64,000 nucleotides of DNA from Rhizobium favelukesii (lineage in GTDB: Bacteria; Pseudomonadota; Alphaproteobacteria; Rhizobiales; Rhizobiaceae), in NCBI RefSeq assembly GCF_000577275.2, contig NZ_HG916855.1:930001-994000 (forward strand). Direction: 5' to 3'. Shown here one piece after another: positions 8,914 through 16,476 of this stretch. Every line of letters starts with the position of its first letter. The first letter of the stretch is position 1. The translations under genes and the position numbers were made by a program. Below the pieces are notes generated by a model that saw only the letters and a list, made by a program, of their open reading frames with translations, ran no database searches and was not told the DNA's origin.

Positions 8914-8938
8914 TCAACATATTTGGAGGTGATGTTGA
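8914..8938. promoter_or_regulatory. Inverted repeat upstream of tetR, probable operator
   Basis: TCAACAT (8914-8920) and ATGTTGA (8932-8938) form perfect 7-bp arms around 11 bases. The left arm is the complement of a TTGACA -35 box serving the TetR gene at 8881. The 13-base string TGTCAACATATTT starting at 8913 recurs exactly at 32842 in the RND operon promoter. The remainder of 8939-9330 shows no coherent gene. Confidence 0.5.
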
Positions 8939-9329
8939 AATTGGCCGCTCTGTTCGACAAGGTGTCGTTGTCATCATGGCCGGCTCGCTCCGCTCAATGT
9001 CACGTCACTCACACCTCAGTCTTTTACGGGCACCTAACTTCTCTTCCACCTCTCGCTCTGCGTTTACGCTGGAAGGCGGGATGCAGTCTTCGGCGGTCCT
9101 TCCCGCAGCGTGAATGTAGACACCATCGGATAGCGAGATTGAACGAGCGTATAATTGCCGCAGAGGGCTCCTCCGACTACGATGTTTTCGGTGACAAAGG
9201 AGCTCAATACTGCCGTTGTCGAGGTCGGAACGTGAATCGTTCAGTGTCGGCGGTAAATGAAGGCGGACACGATTGTGGCATTCGTCCCCTCTGACGCGGT
9301 GGAACATCTTTCTACATACACAGGGTGGG

Positions 9330-9503
9330 GCACGCCGCCAAAACTCACCCTTGTCGGCGAAGCGCTTGTGGACCGTTCCGACCGACACCCATTCGACGGG
9401 CGAGCCCCCTAAAGAGAAACTCGGCGTTCGGTCCGCCCCAAAACTTCGATTGCCTTGTCTACGATCGGCCCCGTGCAGATCGCCGCGATGGGGCGTTGCC
9501 TGA
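9330..9503 (-). pseudogene. Second TetR gene relic
   Basis: Reading leftwards, three pieces in changing frames resemble a TetR N-terminus: PHRGDLHG, then IVDKAIEVLGRTERRVSL ending in a stop codon, then VSVGTVHKRFADKGEFW. They line up in order with RPYHHGDLHRAIVDAALDVL and SHNAPYKHFADKRELL of the intact TetR at 8195. At least two frameshifts and one stop separate them and the C-terminal domain is absent. It lies just upstream of the long operon starting at 9675 and may be what remains of that operon's regulator. Confidence 0.6.
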
Positions 9504-9674
9504 CTATGTCTTCTGGTGGTTGTCCGTAGTCGTCAACCTTGGTTGGAAAGCTGCGTGGTGTCGACACACAGGAGGATCAATGTTGCTGTCGCCAACTTTT
9601 TGCCATTTTTGATGCCTAAGTGGGCGCCGTCAACTTTCGCAAGGCCGTTTGCGCAGATCAGATTGGAGTTTTCA

Positions 9675-10397
9675 ATGAATCGTGAAGAACGCAGCGTAGC
9701 AGTATCGGAATCCATCACGAGCGCCGGCGGGTGGGGCCTGCGCTACCCAGGTCTTGTCATGGGCAAGGGTAGCAAGAACGAGGTGAAGGAGTTCACCGGC
9801 ATGTGGGGACTGAAGTCCGGAGCCGACCTGGTGGCGTTCACGGACACGCTCAGCCGAGAGGTCCCTGTCTGGGGCGGGCCCGGCAAGACGTTCTCGGAGG
9901 CGACGACGATGCTCGGCTTGATCCGGACGGCGCGATGGTTCGTCGCGAGGACTCAGGACTTCGATGGTTATGCCCTGTTCTTCATCTCCCAGTTCGACGG
10001 GAGTCTCGACAAATACTTCGACGACTTCGTTCTCAATGGGAAGGAGAACCTGACGAAGATCTGGGGTCAGTGCGTAGGGTGTCCAAGCGGCCCGGATGCG
10101 ACGGCAAGCGATATCGTGGAATATATCGCACGCGGTCAGATCAAGACCCTGGCCTGTTACGATGTTTTTCCGAGCCTCAGCCTCGGCCAGATCTACAAGG
10201 CCGCTGACTGGTACGAAAAGACCCAGAAGTTTCAGCGCGCGGTCGCCAAGGGCGAGGGCAAGCTCGAGGACATGGTCACCGCGTTTTTCGGAGAGCTGGC
10301 CGAATCCTACAAGCAAGTGCCAAGCGACGCGATGATCGACACCGAGGTCGGTCACCAGTGGCAGTACGAGGATGTTGCCGAACACATCGGCAAATGA
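9675..10397 (+). CDS. Unidentified protein, first gene of the DyP/DUF4331/ADC operon
   Basis: A 240-residue soluble protein without signal peptide or membrane segment. The segment GYALFFISQFDGSLDKYFDD (about residues 95-115) resembles a beta strand and turn seen in dimeric alpha/beta-barrel and DyP-like proteins, so it may be a non-catalytic relative of the peroxidase encoded next; this is inference. CVGCPSG (near 135) could be a redox or metal-binding pair. I chose the ATG at 9675, with GGAG 6 bases upstream, over the longer frame from 9516. It leads a co-directional run that continues to 22060. Confidence 0.75.
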   Translation: MNREERSVAVSESITSAGGWGLRYPGLVMGKGSKNEVKEFTGMWGLKSGADLVAFTDTLSREVPVWGGPGKTFSEATTMLGLIRTARWFVARTQDFDGYALFFISQFDGSLDKYFDDFVLNGKENLTKIWGQCVGCPSGPDATASDIVEYIARGQIKTLACYDVFPSLSLGQIYKAADWYEKTQKFQRAVAKGEGKLEDMVTAFFGELAESYKQVPSDAMIDTEVGHQWQYEDVAEHIGK

Positions 10398-10431
10398 CGC
10401 CCGCGAACACCGTCAGCACCAACTGACCTCC

Positions 10432-10482
10432 CAGAAGATGAGGTCGGCAGTTCGCCCCCGGCTCGGGCGGCCTCATCTTCTG
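10432..10482 (+). promoter_or_regulatory. Strong hairpin between the first two operon genes
   Basis: CAGAAGATGAGG (10432-10443) and CCTCATCTTCTG (10471-10482) are perfect 12-bp inverted arms, with a further GC-rich pairing (CGCCC/GGGCG) in the loop. There is no immediate run of T, only TTTTT about 15 bases later, so it could be a partial terminator or an RNA-processing/stability element that lowers or uncouples expression of the peroxidase gene relative to the first gene. Confidence 0.6.
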
Positions 10483-10519
10483 ACGACTGCGTCGACTTTT
10501 TGAGACAAGGATTCCGACA

Positions 10520-11938
10520 ATGCCGACTCTAGGTTCTCAGCCTAGCTTAACTTCTGCTGACCTCAAGGGCAACCTGCACGACATCCAGGATAATGTCGTG
10601 ACGCCAATTCTCCTGCGATACGGCCGTCACGTTTTCCTGAGGTTCAGCGACGGGGCGAAGTCGCGAGCATGGCTGCGCAACATGTTCCAACGCGTCAATG
10701 CGCGCCAACAGGAGCGTGGCACGCGATTCACGGTCAACATCGGGTTCACCCATCATGGCCTGAAGGCGCTCGGACTTTCCCAACGGGCGCTCGGCAGCTT
10801 CCCGGAAGCGTTCCGGGTCGGCATGGGGGGACGTGCAGGGGCGGTAGGCGACGCCGGACCCCATTCGCCGGAACATTGGGAGGGCGGCCTTGGGGGGCCC
10901 GACATTGACGCAATGGCTTGGCTTCGAACCGATTCCGATCAAGGTCGCGAAGAGGCAACCCGCATCCTCCGCGAGGAGTTCGAGTCGACCGGCGGGGTCG
11001 AGATCCGGTTCGTTCAGGATACCATGGCGCTCGCGCATGAAAGCGGGATCGGGTCCGAAGGCGAACATTTTGGGTTTGCCGATCCAATCTCCCAACCGCC
11101 GATCGAAGGCGCGGATACGCCTGCCTATCCGGGCGACGGCGCGCTCGAAAACGACGGCACCTGGCGTCCGCTGAAACCGGGCGAGTTCCTGCTCGGGTAT
11201 GAAGACGAGGTCGGACCCGGCGGCACGATGATGCCCGAACCATTCGAACTGCGGGTGAACGGAACATACATGGTGTTCCGCAAGCTCTACCAGGACGTTG
11301 CAGCGTTCCGCCGATATCTGGCGACCGCCGCGCGCTCGCTCTACGGCAGCGACGATCAGGACCATCGGGACCTGGTGGCGGCCAAACTCATGGGTCGCTG
11401 GCCGAGCGGTTGCCCGCTCGACCTGTCGCCCGAGAAGGACGATCCGGCCATCGCCGCCGACCCTGACCGGCGCAACGATTTCACCTATGCCGGCGACGAC
11501 GAAGGCCTGCGGTGCCCGCTCGGATCGCACCTGCGTCGCAGCAACCCGCGTGCCACGCGCCTTAAACGGGCGACTGCCGTAAGGCGCCACCGACTGCTTC
11601 GGCGCGGCGTCGAATACGGTCCGCATCTTGAGGATGGCGCCCTTGAAGACGATGGGATCGATCGCGGCCTGATTAACCTGTTCATCCAGGCCGACATCGA
11701 ACGACAGTTCGAGTTCGTCCAGGCCGAATGGATGAAAGGTGGGGAGTTCATGGGACTCGACCCCGCCGAGCAAGACCCGATCAATGGCGTCGGTGGCGAA
11801 GGATCGCAAATGTCCGTGCCAGGCGCCAAGCGACCGTTCCTTTTCGATCTACCCACCTTCGTCACGGTCAAGGGCGGCGAATACTTGTTCGTGCCCGGGC
11901 TGAACGCGCTCGCGGGCATCATCGAACAGAAATTCTGA
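10520..11938 (+). CDS. DyP-type heme peroxidase
   Basis: A 472-residue dye-decolourising peroxidase family protein. The proximal heme-ligand motif is clear: CPLGSHLRRSNPR with His337. The distal GxxDG motif appears as HFGFADPISQP: the catalytic Asp188 is kept but the usual Gly after it is Pro. Family role: H2O2-dependent oxidation of large phenolic or dye substrates. No signal peptide or Tat motif is visible, so it is probably cytoplasmic or cargo-loaded. It is the second gene of the operon, behind a 12-bp hairpin and 22 bases ahead of the DUF4331 gene. The shuffled spacing of the heme motif agrees with the larger DyP classes (about 450-500 residues). Confidence 0.88.
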   Translation: MPTLGSQPSLTSADLKGNLHDIQDNVVTPILLRYGRHVFLRFSDGAKSRAWLRNMFQRVNARQQERGTRFTVNIGFTHHGLKALGLSQRALGSFPEAFRVGMGGRAGAVGDAGPHSPEHWEGGLGGPDIDAMAWLRTDSDQGREEATRILREEFESTGGVEIRFVQDTMALAHESGIGSEGEHFGFADPISQPPIEGADTPAYPGDGALENDGTWRPLKPGEFLLGYEDEVGPGGTMMPEPFELRVNGTYMVFRKLYQDVAAFRRYLATAARSLYGSDDQDHRDLVAAKLMGRWPSGCPLDLSPEKDDPAIAADPDRRNDFTYAGDDEGLRCPLGSHLRRSNPRATRLKRATAVRRHRLLRRGVEYGPHLEDGALEDDGIDRGLINLFIQADIERQFEFVQAEWMKGGEFMGLDPAEQDPINGVGGEGSQMSVPGAKRPFLFDLPTFVTVKGGEYLFVPGLNALAGIIEQKF

Positions 11939-11960
11939 TCCATCGAAAGAGGCGAATACA

Positions 11961-13076
11961 ATGTCAGATCATTTCAGCGGCCCGGCGGTCATGGACGACC
12001 CCGCCGTCGACATCACCGATTTCTACGCCTTTCCCAGCCCGGAACGTCCAGGCAATCTCGTCCTGATCATGAATGCGTTTCCCATGGCCACATCGCAGTC
12101 GTTTTTCAGCGATGTCGTGACCTATCGTTTCCGGCTGCGACCGCTGACCCAGTCGGGAGCCGGCTTCGTGCACGGTCCGGAAGACTATACGATCGACGTG
12201 CGTTTTAGTGATGTGCCAGACGGGACGTCGGCCCAGAAAGGTTCCATCGTCACATCGGATGGGCGCGAGACAGGATTCGTCACTGGCGAGCCTTCGGAAC
12301 TCGAGGGCATGCGGATCTACGCGGGACTGGTCAGCGACCCGTTTTTCATGGATGTCGAGGCCACCATCCGCACGGACATTTCCGGCAAGCTCTCCTTCGG
12401 AGCCAAGGGCACGAACACCGTCGAGTTTCGCGACGTCTTGACGATCGTCGTCGAGGTGCCGTTCGCTCCAATCCTTGAAGGATTGGATGGCGTTACTTTG
12501 ATTGGAGCCATTGCGGAAACGCTAGTCGCACGCAGCAAGCCCATCCGGCTCGAACGTGTCGGCCGGCCGGAAATCAAGAACGTGATGCTGTCGAACGCGA
12601 CACGCGATCCCAAGGGTGTCGAGCTACGCGACCTTTACAACAAAGAGGACGCCTTCTCCCTCTCCAGGGAATATCGGCCGCTCTACGAGTCGCGTGTCGA
12701 TGCGACGCTTGCGTTCTTCGACGGTCTCGACGGCGAGATGGCCTGGCAGTTGGCAGCGGATGGGCGGCATCCCATGCGCGATCTGCTCATGGACGACTAC
12801 CTGGTCCTGGATCTCGCTCATCCCTTCGCGACGGGCAATTTTCTCGAAATCGAACGGGCGGCGCTCGAGAACCGTCCGCACGCGAGCGCAGGCGGTCGCT
12901 GGCTCGACGATGACATCCTGGACGAGATGCTCACGCTTCTCGTGAACGGCGGGCGGGGCGAACGGCTGGGTGATGGCGTCGACGGTCCAACCAATCCGGC
13001 CGCACCAATCTTTCCTTACGTGCGTCAAGCCAACGAGCGGACGGATCTTTCCATGCCCGCATTTGTGGAGAAATGA
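11961..13076 (+). CDS. DUF4331 family protein
   Basis: A 371-residue protein with the DUF4331 signature near its start: SDHFSGPAVMDDPAVDITDF followed by YAFPSPERPGNLVLIMN. These proteins are mostly beta-rich and of unknown function, and often exported; this copy has no clear signal peptide. The middle shows repeated beta-strand-like segments and the C-terminus a conserved block (RPLYESRVDATLAFFDGLDG). Its stop overlaps the start of the decarboxylase-like gene (ATGA), so translation is coupled. AAAGAGG precedes the start. The location between a peroxidase and a decarboxylase suggests a role in handling the same oxidised substrate, which is unproven. Confidence 0.82.
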   Translation: MSDHFSGPAVMDDPAVDITDFYAFPSPERPGNLVLIMNAFPMATSQSFFSDVVTYRFRLRPLTQSGAGFVHGPEDYTIDVRFSDVPDGTSAQKGSIVTSDGRETGFVTGEPSELEGMRIYAGLVSDPFFMDVEATIRTDISGKLSFGAKGTNTVEFRDVLTIVVEVPFAPILEGLDGVTLIGAIAETLVARSKPIRLERVGRPEIKNVMLSNATRDPKGVELRDLYNKEDAFSLSREYRPLYESRVDATLAFFDGLDGEMAWQLAADGRHPMRDLLMDDYLVLDLAHPFATGNFLEIERAALENRPHASAGGRWLDDDILDEMLTLLVNGGRGERLGDGVDGPTNPAAPIFPYVRQANERTDLSMPAFVEK

Positions 13077-13870
13077 ACATGAACATCATGAAAGACAATG
13101 GCAGCGCCACCGACTGGTTCCTGGAGTACCCAGTGATGCCGACGCTGAGGCCCAGCTATCCTCGCGGGCCTTGGCACTACAAAGACATGCACCAGCTCGT
13201 CGTCACCTACGAGAGCACTGCGGAGGCCATCCGGGCGGTCGTCCCAAGACCTCTCGTACCCGCCGAGGGCAACCGCGTCACCATAGAATGGCGGCGTATG
13301 ACGGAAGTCACAGGTTTCGGACCCTACACGGAGGTCGGCCATTCCGTGGCGTGCACCTACGAGGGCGAACCGGTCATCTACGTCTTCCAAGCATATCTCG
13401 ACAGCGAAGCGCCGACGCTGGCCGGCCGGGAGATCCTGGGCTTTCCAAAGCGACACGGCGAGCCTGAACTGACGGCCGTGCGAGACGTCCTGACTGGTGC
13501 CCTGTCCTATGGCGGGACCCAGGTCGCGCTTGCGACCATGCCGTACCGCATGGTCGATCTGTCGGATCGTCTGCCCGAGATCGAGAAGGAACTGCAGACC
13601 ACCCAGCTCGTGCTGAAGCTGCTTCCCGACGTCGACGCTCGCACCCCGAAGGTCGCCCAGCTTGTCAAGGTCAATCTCTACGATGTCCGGTTGAAGGGCG
13701 CATGGGGCGGTCCCGCGGAGCTGTTCATGGTCCCGCATGTCGGCTGCCCGGTCGCGGCGCTTCCGGTCGTGCGCGTTCTCGAAGGGCGCCAGCACCTCTG
13801 GGACATGACGCTCAACGACGGTGAAGTCGTCTACGACTACCTTGAGGCCGGCGCCGCTAGAGCGCGCTGA
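13073..13870 (+). CDS. Acetoacetate decarboxylase (ADC) family protein
   Basis: A 265-residue ADC-fold protein. The key segment is GREILGFPKRHGEPEL: Lys126 matches the Schiff-base lysine of acetoacetate decarboxylase and the following pKa-tuning lysine is replaced by Arg. Family members either decarboxylate beta-keto acids or act as aldolase/dehydratase-like enzymes on larger substrates, so the reaction cannot be fixed here. It overlaps the DUF4331 stop by four bases. Downstream are a nitroreductase of the RutE type and an SDR, consistent with a short pathway for a keto/semialdehyde compound. Confidence 0.82.
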   Translation: MNMNIMKDNGSATDWFLEYPVMPTLRPSYPRGPWHYKDMHQLVVTYESTAEAIRAVVPRPLVPAEGNRVTIEWRRMTEVTGFGPYTEVGHSVACTYEGEPVIYVFQAYLDSEAPTLAGREILGFPKRHGEPELTAVRDVLTGALSYGGTQVALATMPYRMVDLSDRLPEIEKELQTTQLVLKLLPDVDARTPKVAQLVKVNLYDVRLKGAWGGPAELFMVPHVGCPVAALPVVRVLEGRQHLWDMTLNDGEVVYDYLEAGAARAR

Positions 13871-13949
13871 AGGTGGCGCGGAGAGCGACTGCCCAGGCAG
13901 CGCTCGTCGTCCGCTTCCCTCAAATACTCCAATAGCAAAAGGAAACCAA

Positions 13950-14573
13950 ATGATTGCCAATGTTGACCGCAACAGCCTTCGTCGTGGCGAACCACTCGGC
14001 GCCGATGCCGTGGCCCAGCTCTTTACCGAGGCGCGGACCCACAATGCCTTCCACGAGCTTCCCGTTCCTGACGCGCTTCTGCGTGACGCGCTCGACCTCG
14101 CCAAGATGGGGCCGACCTCGGCCAACCAGCAGCCTCTGCGCGTGCTTTTCCTGACCTCGACGGTAGCCAAGGAGCGGCTGCGTCCGGCGCTCATGTCCGG
14201 CAATCTCGAAAAGACCATGGGCGCACCGGTCGTCGCCATCACGGGCTATGATCTGGAGTTTTACGAACACCTGCCGTTTCTACTCCCGCACGCCGATGCG
14301 AAGAGCAGGTTCGCCGACAACCCGGACCTCGCTGCCCGCAGTGCCGCTCAAAACGGCACCCTTCAGGTCGCGTACTTCATTCTTGCGCTGCGCGCCGTGG
14401 GCTTGGATGCGGGGCCGATCACGGGCTTTGACCCAGCCAAGGTCGAGCGGGAGTTCTTTCCCGACGGCAACATCAAGGCAAACGTCATTATCAACATCGG
14501 CTACGGCAACGACGCCAAGCTGTTCCCTCGCAGCCCGCGGCTCTCGTTCCACGAGATGGCGACGATCCTCTGA
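13950..14573 (+). CDS. Nitroreductase family protein, RutE-like (malonic semialdehyde reductase type)
   Basis: A 207-residue flavoprotein of the nitroreductase superfamily. Motifs typical of RutE are present: the LFTEARTHNAF start, MGPTSANQQPLRVLFL (FMN binding, about residues 50-65) and GPITGFDPAKVEREFFPDG (about 150). RutE reduces malonic semialdehyde to 3-hydroxypropionate in E. coli; here no other rut genes are present, so the substrate is probably a different small aldehyde or enone. The start ATG at 13950 follows AAAGGAAAC. It sits 79 bases after the ADC-like gene in the operon. Confidence 0.82.
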   Translation: MIANVDRNSLRRGEPLGADAVAQLFTEARTHNAFHELPVPDALLRDALDLAKMGPTSANQQPLRVLFLTSTVAKERLRPALMSGNLEKTMGAPVVAITGYDLEFYEHLPFLLPHADAKSRFADNPDLAARSAAQNGTLQVAYFILALRAVGLDAGPITGFDPAKVEREFFPDGNIKANVIINIGYGNDAKLFPRSPRLSFHEMATIL

Positions 14574-14617
14574 AGCTTGCAACCCAAAGGGAGTCCGGAC
14601 GTAGGATCCGATCCCTA

Positions 14618-14635
14618 TGTGGAAACCATTCCACA
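14618..14635. promoter_or_regulatory. Short perfect inverted repeat before the SDR gene
   Basis: TGTGGAA and TTCCACA pair perfectly around ACCA, 19 bases before the SDR start and just ahead of its AAGGAG ribosome binding site. It could be an internal operator or a weak mRNA hairpin; the sequence alone does not decide. Confidence 0.4.
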
Positions 14636-14653
14636 GATCAAGGAGAAGTAAAT

Positions 14654-15439
14654 ATGGACATGTTGAAGGGCAAGGGCGCCGTCGTGACCGGCGCCGCATC
14701 CGGTATCGGCAAGGCCATCGCGACGGCATTTATCGAAGCGGGCGCGAGCGTGGTGCTTTGCGATCTCAATGCAAAGGCGCTCGATGAGGCGACCCGTGAG
14801 CTTGGCGACCGCGCCATCGGCCGGGTCGTCGACGTTTCGGACGAGGATCAGGTCGAAGGCGCGCTGCGGGCGGCGCACGATAGGTTCGGGTCGCTCGATG
14901 TCGTGGTCAATTGCGCCGGCTTTGGTGCGATCATTCCGCTTACCGAACTCTCCGCCGACAAGTGGAGAGCAGTTCATGCCGTGACGCTCGGCGGGGTCTT
15001 CTTCGGCGTCAAGCATGGGGCCCGGATCATGATCGAGCAGGGACGACCGGGTGTCATCATCAACATCTCCTCGGTGAACGCACGCCAACCCGGCGAGGGT
15101 CAGGCGGCCTACTGCGCCGCGAAGGCCGGGGTGGACATGATCACCCGGTGCGGCGCGCTGGAACTCGGTGGCCGAGGCATCCGCGTCGTTGGCATTGCGC
15201 CCGGTCTCGTGGAAACGCCATTGACTAGGAAGGAACTCGAGGATCCCGCCATGCGCGACCTGTTCCTGAGCGTCATCCCGATGAACCGCGCCGTGGAAGC
15301 GGAAGAAATCGCCGCGGCTGCCGTGTTCCTTGCATCCGCCAAAGCGAGATCGATCAATGGCGACACGATTGCGATCGACGGAGGCTCCCTGACGCGGGGC
15401 TATCCTGCGCTGCTGACCGGCCTCAAGGTTGCCTCCTGA
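14654..15439 (+). CDS. Short-chain dehydrogenase/reductase (SDR)
   Basis: A 261-residue classical SDR. Visible motifs: VTGAASGIGKA (NAD(P) binding, residues 11-20), NCAGFG in the NAG position, ISSVNA with the catalytic Ser, and YCAAKAG with the catalytic Tyr and Lys. The Asp in VVLCDLN (near 37) favours NAD over NADP. IDGGSL near the C-terminus is standard. The ribosome binding site AAGGAG lies before the ATG. Its stop overlaps the start of the TPR gene. Probable role: oxidation or reduction of an alcohol/ketone intermediate made by the neighbouring peroxidase, decarboxylase-like and nitroreductase enzymes. Confidence 0.88.
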   Translation: MDMLKGKGAVVTGAASGIGKAIATAFIEAGASVVLCDLNAKALDEATRELGDRAIGRVVDVSDEDQVEGALRAAHDRFGSLDVVVNCAGFGAIIPLTELSADKWRAVHAVTLGGVFFGVKHGARIMIEQGRPGVIINISSVNARQPGEGQAAYCAAKAGVDMITRCGALELGGRGIRVVGIAPGLVETPLTRKELEDPAMRDLFLSVIPMNRAVEAEEIAAAAVFLASAKARSINGDTIAIDGGSLTRGYPALLTGLKVAS

Positions 15440-16476
15440 TGATGATCCAGCCCCATCGCTATACAAGCGGGCGGATTGCTCTCGCCAACCTGTCGACATC
15501 GATCGACAGGTTGGAGCGGGAGCGTGCTGCGGGTGGGAGTTCCGAAAGCTTGCTCACGCTCGCGAAGCTCCTCTTTCTCCGCGGTGACGTGCTCGGCAGA
15601 ATCGAGGACCATGACCGGGGCGAGTCCATCGCCACTGAGGCGATCGACATGTCGTCCAACTGCGCAAGAGCGGTCTATGTGCGTGCGCAGATGGCGGGAC
15701 GCTTCCACTGTTTCGCGAAAGCCAAAGCGCTTCTCGCTCAAGCGTTGGTGGCTGGATATTCGAGACAGGAAATTGAAGCAGCGCGCGCGGCTCTGCTTCA
15801 GGCGACGGGATACTATAACGAAGCGCTGGTCCTGCGTGAAAGACTCGCGAAGCGCAATCCTCGGATTGATACGCTTGCAAGCCTCGCGACGCTGCTGGCG
15901 GAAATGGATCAATGGGGCAGGGCGGAGACCTACTATGCTGCCGCGCTCGACGCCGACGATGGTGCGTCCCCTTTCCCCTGCGGACAACTGCTCTTCGAAT
16001 GGGGAGTGAGTTCGATGCGCCGAGGCGATCTGGATCACGCGGAGGCGGTCTTCGCAGCGCTCGACGCGGTATTGCCTGCACACGTTCCGGGACGCGGGCA
16101 TCGTGCCGAGGTGGCGTTCGCCCGCGGGAAACTGGACCTGGCAGAATCTCTCGTCGCCCCCCTGTTGGAAGCCTCCGATGATCCGGAGTACCGCGCGCTC
16201 TATGCGGAAATTCTCGCCGCGCGCGGCGACGGCAGGTCCGCGAGACACGCCGAACTTGCAGGCGAAGCATATGAGCGGCTGCTGGCGCGTCGGCCCGAAG
16301 CCTATGCGGACCATGCGGCGGCTTTCTTCATGGGGATCGGCAATCGGCCAAAGCGAGCGGTCGAGCTTGCCTTGGCCAATTTAAGAGTCCGCGACACGCC
16401 GAGGTCGCGCAAGCTGCTTTCCAAGGCGAGTGCTTCGGAACAAGCCACCACCCTGGCCCGCGAGTTCACCGTATGA
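15439..16476 (+). CDS. TPR-repeat protein
   Basis: A 345-residue helical protein made of degenerate tetratricopeptide-like repeats; for example GDVLGRIEDHDRGESIATEA, LLAEMDQWGRAETYYAAALD and MRRGDLDHAEAVFAALDAV follow the small-large-small TPR spacing. No signal peptide or catalytic motif. TPR proteins normally act as protein-protein scaffolds. The gene overlaps the SDR stop (TGATG) and its own stop overlaps the next flavoprotein start (ATGA), so the three products are probably made in fixed ratio and could form a complex. Partner unknown. Confidence 0.75.
   Translation: MMIQPHRYTSGRIALANLSTSIDRLERERAAGGSSESLLTLAKLLFLRGDVLGRIEDHDRGESIATEAIDMSSNCARAVYVRAQMAGRFHCFAKAKALLAQALVAGYSRQEIEAARAALLQATGYYNEALVLRERLAKRNPRIDTLASLATLLAEMDQWGRAETYYAAALDADDGASPFPCGQLLFEWGVSSMRRGDLDHAEAVFAALDAVLPAHVPGRGHRAEVAFARGKLDLAESLVAPLLEASDDPEYRALYAEILAARGDGRSARHAELAGEAYERLLARRPEAYADHAAAFFMGIGNRPKRAVELALANLRVRDTPRSRKLLSKASASEQATTLAREFTV

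Noticed and set aside
10547..11809. Minus-strand frame of 420 codons opposite the DyP gene
   Set aside because: Shadow of the peroxidase gene; no motif or start signal.
13025..14242. Minus-strand frame of 405 codons opposite the ADC-like and nitroreductase genes
   Set aside because: Shadow ORF from codon bias of the plus-strand genes.
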